Below are positions 57,301 to 64,000 of a DNA stretch of 64,000 nucleotides, piece after piece. The notes beneath the pieces were generated by a model. That model ran no database searches and was not told where the DNA came from. It saw nothing but the letters and a program-made list of their open reading frames with translations. A program made the translations under genes and the position numbers. Source of the DNA: Lepidodermella squamata (taxonomy: Eukaryota > Gastrotricha); contig JBLDXI010000007.1 of the NCBI GenBank assembly GCA_047495785.1, forward strand, positions 3,844,001 through 3,908,000, in the 5' to 3' direction. Numbering within the stretch: the stretch's first letter is position 1; every line of letters starts with the position of its first letter.

Positions 57301-60300
57301 CTGCAGAAAAATTTCGGCGGTTTGCTAAAACAATTGATTTCAACCCTGGGCGGTATTGCCGATCGAATGGTGCTAGTTTCAAGCCGATTGATGGCTCTGC
57401 TGAAACACGAGTCGAAATTGGGCGAAGTTCGCCTCGGTGAGGCGAATTCGCCGAATCTAGCCGCTGCTTTACACCGATCTGCGTTACAATTTCGGCTGAA
57501 ACTCGCCCAATTGCATTCAGTCGCTCAGCAAGATGTCGGCCAACTGGCGGCTTTCGTGAAATTCTTGCAGTATGAGATGAACTATTTAACCGCGAAGCAA
57601 CAGCGCGATTCTTCGATGGCAAGTCAACGGTTGGAGGGAGCTGCGAAAGACCCGGCGCCGCTGTGCAGTGAGGACATCAAGGCGATTGTTGCGTTCATCC
57701 AGCGCAATTTCTTCGAGGATTATGATGCAGGCAAATGCGCTATTCGCTTCGATCGAATTTCGCAATTTTTCAAAGGTAATTTCAGGCGATATCAGACATT
57801 TTTAGTTAGTTTAGTTTGAGAAATTCAACTTTTTAGCGTTTTCTATTTTTTTATTCGCGATATATGTTCGACCGAGGTTCGCCAGCTTATAACGCACACT
57901 TCCACGTTTTTTCTTGAAAAGTTCGATGTCTATGCGTTGTGGTAACCATGTTCTCGGAAGTTTATTTCAGGAGTCGGTCAGTTAAGTTAGCCGATGGTAG
58001 GGCTCAACTGGAGTTTGCTGCTTTGCCGAGGCAAATGATGATTGAAATTTGAAATTGATGATGATTAGCAGAGTCTCGCGATGTTGTTGTCCTGTTAGGC
58101 AGACCCGTGAATCGACTCCGGATCTGAGGCGTACCTTTTCTTGCATCACTTCGAAGCTTTTTAAGAATAGTTTTTGCGTTAGTCTTACCGTTTTTATGGC
58201 CAGCGAAATTCTGAGAATCTGATTGCTTTTTCTTACCTTTCGCGGAACTTACCTGTCCGGAATTTTTCTTAGGGTCAAAGAGAAAGAAAGGCCCGACGCC
58301 GCCACCGGACTATACACTCGCCCAGACGTGTACCTGCTGGGAGTGCAAGTGTTTTTCGTAGATATCGTGGGGATTCGACTTGCGCAAATATATGTTGTAC
58401 GCCTTTAGAGGATCTAAGCTTATACGGCATAGGCTTAAGCTTATACGGGATAAGCGATATTTTAAACTGTCATAGAGGCCAAACCGTGAGGGTCACCATC
58501 GATCATCATAGATCAATCGATTGCTGTTATTAAGGGCTATCGATTGGTGCCAAATCGAATTCCGCGCGGCACATTCAGGGTCAAGCTTTGGCCGAAAAAC
58601 GCGAATTTTTCGCATTTTTTTTAACTTAGAAGGCAAAAATCATATTGCCAAGTGTTCCGCGCGGAATTCGATTTGGCACCAATCGATAGCCCTTAATAAC
58701 AGCAATCGATTGATCTATGATGATCGATGGTGACCCTCACGGTTTGGCTATTATTTCGGTTAAATACCATACCCTAAAGGCTTAAATCCCCTATAGGCGT
58801 ACAACATATACCGTATTTCGAGTGTTGACATTACCATCTAAACGAAATCGTATCATCGGCGCAAATACTTATCAGGAACTAGGGGACCTTCTTCTGAATC
58901 AGTAGCAAAGTCTTTGCAGCGGTTGATTCTTAATTTTTGTTCAGAAATGATTGCTGAAATGAACCCGAACCTTCTGTTTGAGCGGAACTTTCTGAAATGA
59001 TATGAAATAGTGTCATATTTACACAAAACATTATTTTCTGTTTAAAGTAATATTTAATCAAAATCAAGTGTATCCGAGGTGATATCAACATGCAGAGGAA
59101 ATGATAGGAAATAATAGTGGAAATAACAGAGGAAATAGATTCAAACCCAGCTCAACCTGCTCCGCTTCAGGCGAACTTGCAGGGCCAATGGAAGGGCCTA
59201 CTCTTTCAAAGACGCTAACACGCTCTTCTTGCCCTTGGGGCAGCAATAGAGGCGGACCAGAATCTTAGTTTGCGAATATTAATCGTCGCGTGTAATCTTT
59301 TTTAAGCAGACGTTTCACCCTTCTCGAAGGATACGCTTTCCACTTCAAGTCCTTTCGCAAAGCAGTCCACATGGTAGAACATGGAGGCAGAAGTAACGTT
59401 GCTCAGGGTAACTGCAATCTTGGTCTTTGCTTGAATTCGAGTGTTATTTGAAGATTGAGCGCATCCATACGCACGGTTAGGCGCCTTTTACATGTGGGAT
59501 TGAGGCCGGCGCCTGAAGATGTGAACTTTTTTTTACGAGCTCCCGTATTCTCGAACGACTGGGAGGCTTGCGATTAAACCTTTGCATGCACTTTTCCGAG
59601 AATGCTCTGTCGTTTCTTTTTTTTTTGCTGAGATACTGAATGACAGAAATTCGCTGATCTTTCGTAAGTTGCATTAGAAGGCGGGCATTAGAAATCATAA
59701 GGGACAGTTTTGAAATCAGGAGTATTAATCGAAGAATTGGCTAAAACGAGTGAACGAAGTAGTGGGGCGAAGTGTTTTTCTTGTTTTGAGACAGCCGGCG
59801 AAAGAGGACTCGATGACGTTCTCGATCACCAGCTGTCAGAGAGATCGTGCTATGCTGTTGCAGCGATATTAAGGCTATTTTCACAATGGTCGATTTCTCT
59901 ACTGTTCGCGGATAGGAGAGAACACATAGCATCAAAGAATAGTTGTTCAGTTTTCCAAGGTCGTTTACCTGTTAGCAAAGCGAACACCATTGGAACGCAC
60001 AGACCCATTTGCAGGACTATGTGAATCGTGAAAAGTTGGCAAAACAAACGTGGGCTGCACTTGAAAGTGCTATCAGCAGCGAGGTTGCTATGAACAATCA
60101 TCCATTTCAGAATGTAAAAATTTCAAAATAATTTCGATCAGTGTTATGCTTGGTCGATCTTGTGTTGCCTAGATTTGGCTCATTAAAGATCTGGTCAAAA
60201 TGTACTAACTCGCTTAGTTCGGTGCTCGATAGCTTTCACGAAATGCAAATTTGGAATAATTTGCAAGAATTTCGAATAAGGAACGGGTAACAAGGCTCGA

Positions 60301-61192
60301 GGTTTAAACTCACCCACCAGCTCTATCAGAGCAGGCCATTTTAATTGGTTTGAACATGGCATTAAAGCTATATTGCCTTTTTTTAGCTGATGCCGTAATT
60401 GACACGGACACGATAATGCAAAACCCGTGGGTCTCGTTCATGCTCGACGTCGAAACCACGCCGCTAGTAGCCGCAGGATCCGGCGCCAACGACATTGCCG
60501 CAGATCTCGACGCAATTATGCCGAAAAACGACCTGGAATCCAGCCTGGTCGCATCCCTACAACTCTTCTCATCATCACTGAAAAACGTTGTCTCAGCCCT
60601 GGTCACGTCACTATCCGGATCTTTCGCTGCAGATTGGTGCGCAAAGCTACCGACTTCAAATTTAGGCGATTGCGTGGTTTCCGCTGCTGAGAAACAACCG
60701 TTGGTCGGCGCTTTTGTCGATAAGGACAACTCAGCTTTACTCGCTTTACGCGTCGACTGGGCTAATCGCGAGGCTCGGGTTGAAAATATCGCGTTTTCTT
60801 CTCAGATCGAAGCCCCGATTCGTATTAATCACATTCTATCCGTTTCCAGCGAGGATTTAGCCACTCTCGGCCTATATGTTGTGCTTGAAAACAGTTCAAA
60901 TGGCGAAAATTTCGGCCAGTTGGTTGCGCTGAGTGACAAAAATCTCGGCACTGCAAACCAGGGTGAACGATCTGCGACTTACAAGAAGCTGGACGCAGTT
61001 CCAGCCTGTGTCTTGCTGCCGGCATCTGTTTCGGCTCAGCTGCCTATTGGTGATTCAAAAACGGTGTCTTTCGGCCGGTTGCATGCGGCGACCGATATGC
61101 TTTTCATTGCCTCGACAGGCCGGTCTTTGATCATTTTGCAGCCCGGTTTCCAGCTGCTTCGCGCTTTTCCCGGTCTGGAGGCTCATTCTTGA
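54378..61192 (+). CDS. ANAPC4: Anaphase-promoting complex subunit 4
   Basis: Scaffold subunit of the APC/C ubiquitin ligase. Five exons: 54378-54491, 54526-54679, 55721-56298, 57073-57775, 60387-61192, giving 784 residues (human 808). The N-terminal WD40-like part includes ATIIGVAWEPNGKY and VGHSDGTLAYCDVESG; exon 4 carries the APC4 long helical domain (LLLLGRCSAETEQFFTLNIGE, LQRLANSLQKNFGGLLKQL). Exon 2 had to be read in a frame different from the longest ORF; the 34-nt intron (54492-54525) restores it. The ATG is 19 nt after an acceptor (TTTTTTCTTAG). Intron 4 (2.6 kb) hosts mobile debris. Confidence 0.88.
58389..58810. mobile_element. 422-bp MITE with a 92-bp perfect internal inverted repeat
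   Basis: The termini TATATGTTGTACGCC (58389-58403) and its reverse complement (58796-58810) bound the element; a TA duplication is possible. Inside, 58478-58569 and 58657-58748 are exact reverse complements over 92 bp, separated by an 87-nt loop. No ORF. It sits in ANAPC4 intron 4. Confidence 0.8.
59477..59698 (-). pseudogene. Tc1/mariner-like transposase HTH fragment
   Basis: 73-codon frame: LTKDQRISVIQYLSKKKR followed by RFNRKPPSRSRIRELVKK, which matches the N-terminal helix-turn-helix (DUF4817-like) of mariner-type transposases (NRKPPSRSTIRRLVKKF). Only the HTH remains; the catalytic DDE part is not found nearby. Confidence 0.6.
59850..60101 (-). pseudogene. MULE-type transposase fragment
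   Basis: A frame reading LFCQLFTIHIVLQMGLCVPM, then VFALLTGKRPWKTEQLFFDA, matches the MULE transposase domain pattern QLY-IHG--NG--VPLVYALL--K---TY--LF. The rest of the domain is missing or frameshifted. Separate from the HTH fragment beside it. Confidence 0.5.
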
Positions 61193-61275
61193 ATAATCTC
61201 ATCTTTTATCGAAATATTGACAAGATCCAAGCTTGAATGTTACGGACCAAAAGTTACTGCTCATGATTTTATCGA

Positions 61276-61306
61276 AATAAAATATGAAATTTATCACTTT
61301 CCCTAG
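61276..61306 (+). promoter_or_regulatory. Operon-like ANAPC4-PTCD2 junction
   Basis: AATAAA at 61276-61281 ends ANAPC4. 20 nt later CACTTTCCCTAG (ending 61306) is a strong acceptor, and the PTCD2 ATG follows at 61337. Confidence 0.5.
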
Positions 61307-61336
61307 AATTTTATATCGAATAATTGTTATACAAGA

Positions 61337-63940
61337 ATGGCGCTTTCATTTTCGCTTCGCCGCCAAATATGTGCAGCAGCAAGGCAGTGCCTTTGCCCAG
61401 CTGTATCGTCTTCCTATGCCGGCATGTCTCATCTCCAAATGCCAGTCAGGAACTTGTATTCGGAGGAGCATTTAGGTTTGCCTGCTTTCAGGCGCCAGAG
61501 GGTCGCTGCAGCTGAGCGGTTTGGGGATTCAATGAAAGATCAATATCTAGAGAGGCTACGAGCTTCGATCTCCAAAACTCCTGCAGATCCCGTATTTAGG
61601 TAGAGCTTTTGAACCTTATTGAACCTTCTATTCATTCTTTTTTGCATCCTCAGTGATGACATAAAAACAGTGATAAGTCTAGCCGAGTCGAAAAGTGACG
61701 TTGAATTGCTTATTGAGCTGCTACGGCGATATGTTAGGCAAAGCAACGAATTGGTACCAGATTTCCGCTTCGGACCACTCATCATGCGAGTCATGATGCT
61801 AACAGGTCAATACGACCTCGCTTTATCGCTTTATCGAGATGCCGACCTCAAGCCGCTGTTTGGCCAGTTCACATCGACTTGGCTTCTTCTTGATATGCTT
61901 TATGAAGATGCGAGGTGTCTTGATGCGTTGGCGATTTATGACGAATTTTGTGCGCTAACACCGGACAAAACTGTCCCGCCTGCGTTGACTACCCTAGCGC
62001 TCGCTTGCTGCTACAAAATGGCCTCAGAAGAATCTTTCAAGTAAGTTCTGGTTTTCACCGATTAGCTTCTCCAAATGAATATTCAGAGATCGAAAAATAT
62101 GTCTTTGGAATGTTATCGACGATTTTCTTTAGAGCGGAGATCCTGAATTTCGGGGTCCACAACGAAATACCTTTGTTTCCCCGAAATGCTTTTATTCAGG
62201 TTTAATACATATCTGAAATAAAATCCGTCTTCGATCTAGTTTTAGACAGCGTATCTAACACAGAGAACTAATCGCGGGTGGAACAGTATCGCCGGTTGAG
62301 CCCCCAGCCAGCATATCACTAGCTCGCCTTTTCTGTTGAATTGATCGAACACGGCTGTAATGTTGAAGTGCCTGGACAGACCGATGACCTGTGACCTATT
62401 TAATAACAAAAATTGAATCAATCGACGAGAAAATTATTGAAAATTATTACTTGAATAATGGCTAATCTTGCATAATGAATAATCGGCCTAGCGCTGTCTA
62501 AAACTAGAACTCGGTCGCTATACTATACTTAAGATCTAAATTCGTCTATTATCATGCCCAAACGATAAACCTCCCGGTGACACCTGATTTGCGCTATTTA
62601 GCGATAATTAATTTTACAAATTACCGATATCCGGAGTTTTGACATCTAGAAATTGAAAAGGAAGGAAGGAAGAATGCGGAGATCGGAATTTTCCAAGCTT
62701 CTAAGTTCTTCTAGAAAAATCGTACGAGGGGCTTATTGGTTCGCCTACCTGTGAAGTTGGCAGAGCGCAGTTGCGTAGAATCGAGAAATGAGCAGACCCA
62801 AACAGTGAAACCAGTGATCTTCTGGAAACCAATCAGCAGTTGAAGCAGAAAATGTCATGCTATCTATCGTATTGGGTCCCTTTTCTGCGACAGAAGTTCA
62901 TGCGAGCCAACAAACTGCGGACCCAAGCTTTGCCCAATCCGACGGTTCCACCCTGCGAAAATAATACATGGGGGCACTCTATAAGATACACCGTCCACGG
63001 ATATTCCTGGATATTCCGAAAATTCAATATTTTGAGGTTATATTGGGGAGCTAATTCTCGTCAAATTATCCAGAAAAACCTGATTGATCTTTTCTGTGAG
63101 CTTGACCATTTCCGAGGTTCACATCTGGATCGTCAGGATTCGGAATTGAAGTATTTCAGCTGCCCATGAAGGAATTGCATTTATTGAAAATGTAAAAGCG
63201 TGGACAATAGGCGCCGACTAAGTATTGCTGGTACGATGCCGCAGCAGTAGATTCGGAATGATTCAGAAACTGTTCTATTATTTTAATGCCGGCGTCAAAT
63301 CACGTACTCGAATATTTCGGAATGCAGTTAGCAGTTAGCATCACGTTTCTTTGCACGGAAAACTTGAATGAAGTGACATTATTGGGTCTTTCTGATGCAG
63401 GCAGGAACCTGTCCCACAAAGCATTACATGTAACTGATTACTCTTCCATCGTAGAATATGCATCAAACCACATCATACCCAGTCTCATTTCCTTCCGAAT
63501 CCCCCGCTTTTTATGCTGAGACAATAATTTGCGGATATCAGTCATCTTATCATGAAGCATGACTTGCCACCTTCTGCAATAACTTACTGGCTAAAAATAT
63601 GTAATTCTCTTTCTAGCCGATGTCTCGCAATCTTGAAAATTGCGCAAAGCCGTGGCTCAACAGTTGGTTCACGCGGTGTTTGTTTCGCCGGCATGCTAGC
63701 TCTGAAAGTCCATAAACCAGCCGTGTGTCTAGAAATTCTTGGTCTGCGGCCGCGAAGCCTACGCCCCACCCCACTCAACAACCTCCGCGCTATGGCTTTG
63801 GCCGAGCTTGGCCATGTTGAAGACGCTATCCAGATTCTGCGTTTCGTAGCGCATCAGGACGAACCGAAAAGCCGAAGCTCTGGACCGATCGCTCGCAGCA
63901 GGCCGACAGTTTTCGCAGACACGCTTGACCGAATAAATTC
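61337..63940 (+). CDS. PTCD2: Pentatricopeptide repeat domain protein 2 (mitochondrial), 5' part
   Basis: Mitochondrial RNA-processing PPR protein needed for cytochrome b mRNA maturation in mammals. Exons seen: 61337-61599, 61654-62040, 63617-63940; the 3' part runs off the window. The N-terminus (MALSFSLRRQICAAARQ) is a mitochondrial presequence. Matching PTCD2 landmarks: VELLIELLRRY, FRFGPLIMRV, ALACCYKMASEESF and its continuation NRCLAILKIA in exon 3, with CFAGMLALKVHKPAVCLEIL. All three junctions are phase 2. Intron 2 (1.58 kb) carries a MITE and dispersed repeat copy C. Confidence 0.82.
62235..62508. mobile_element. 274-bp MITE-like element
   Basis: TCTAGTTTTAGACAGCG at 62235-62251 is the exact reverse complement of 62492-62508 (17 bp). 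No ORF. No clear target duplication. Confidence 0.55.
62547..62650 (+). repeat. Dispersed repeat family, copy C
   Basis: Starts TTATCATGCCCAAACGATAA (one mismatch to copy A) and ends TTTTACAAATTACCGATATC; shorter than copy A. Confidence 0.55.
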
Positions 63941-64000
63941 GTGAGTTTTTTTTTTAATTTTTACTTCAAAGAAGTCGAAACAGATTCCAAAACACGCAAA

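Larger units (their letters stand above)
62041..63616 (+). other. PTCD2 intron 2
   Basis: Contains the 274-bp inverted-repeat element and repeat copy C. A plus ORF at 62840-63169 has no recognisable domain. Confidence 0.4.

Overview
This is eukaryotic, almost certainly animal, nuclear DNA. Most genes are split by AT-rich GT-AG introns of 32 nt to about 2.7 kb. About 20 protein genes fit in 64 kb on both strands. Three encode cilium or axoneme proteins (DNAH1, DRC3, DZANK1), which argues against nematodes, and a GABA-B-type receptor, an MKK3/6 kinase and CHST- and ACSM-type enzymes argue for a bilaterian. Many start codons lie 5-40 nt downstream of a pyrimidine-rich 3' splice site with no upstream coding exon. 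Two same-strand gene pairs have an AATAAA followed 20-25 nt later by such an acceptor. Together this suggests spliced-leader trans-splicing and operon-like units. A small-genome protostome such as a tardigrade would fit, but the taxon cannot be fixed from the sequence.

Layout. 1-10 kb (+): 3' third of axonemal dynein DNAH1, with one apparent frameshift and an intron carrying transposon-like debris. 10.4-12.6 kb: a NEK-like kinase with a hAT MITE just behind it. 12.7-23 kb (-): a small secreted orphan, a class C (GABA-B-like) GPCR and an MKK3/6 kinase. 25.4-29.1 kb (+): METTL22, a carbohydrate sulfotransferase and a mucin-like single-pass membrane protein. 29.3-40.3 kb (-): a co-oriented row, in transcription order MIC26/27, a proline-rich protein, COG4 and a medium-chain acyl-CoA synthetase (ACSM). 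41.5-46.6 kb: orphan genes, a Uma2/PD-(D/E)XK-like nuclease gene of bacterial type, a CD225/dispanin protein and several foldback elements. 46.9-51.7 kb (-): DRC3 and DZANK1. 52.6-64 kb (+): PP2A catalytic subunit, ANAPC4 (with a hairpin MITE and transposase remnants in its last intron) and the start of PTCD2.

The most striking observation is in the ACSM gene. Two tandem, homologous cassettes of exactly 163 nt encode the same 54-residue segment of the catalytic domain (around the DxGW motif). Both have splice phase 2 in and 0 out, so joining them in series breaks the frame: they behave as mutually exclusive exons. The upstream cassette is split into three exons including a 17-nt microexon; the downstream one is a single exon. 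The intron before cassette 1 and the intron before cassette 2 contain 17 complementary base pairs with one bulge, as expected for an RNA structure that loops out cassette 1.
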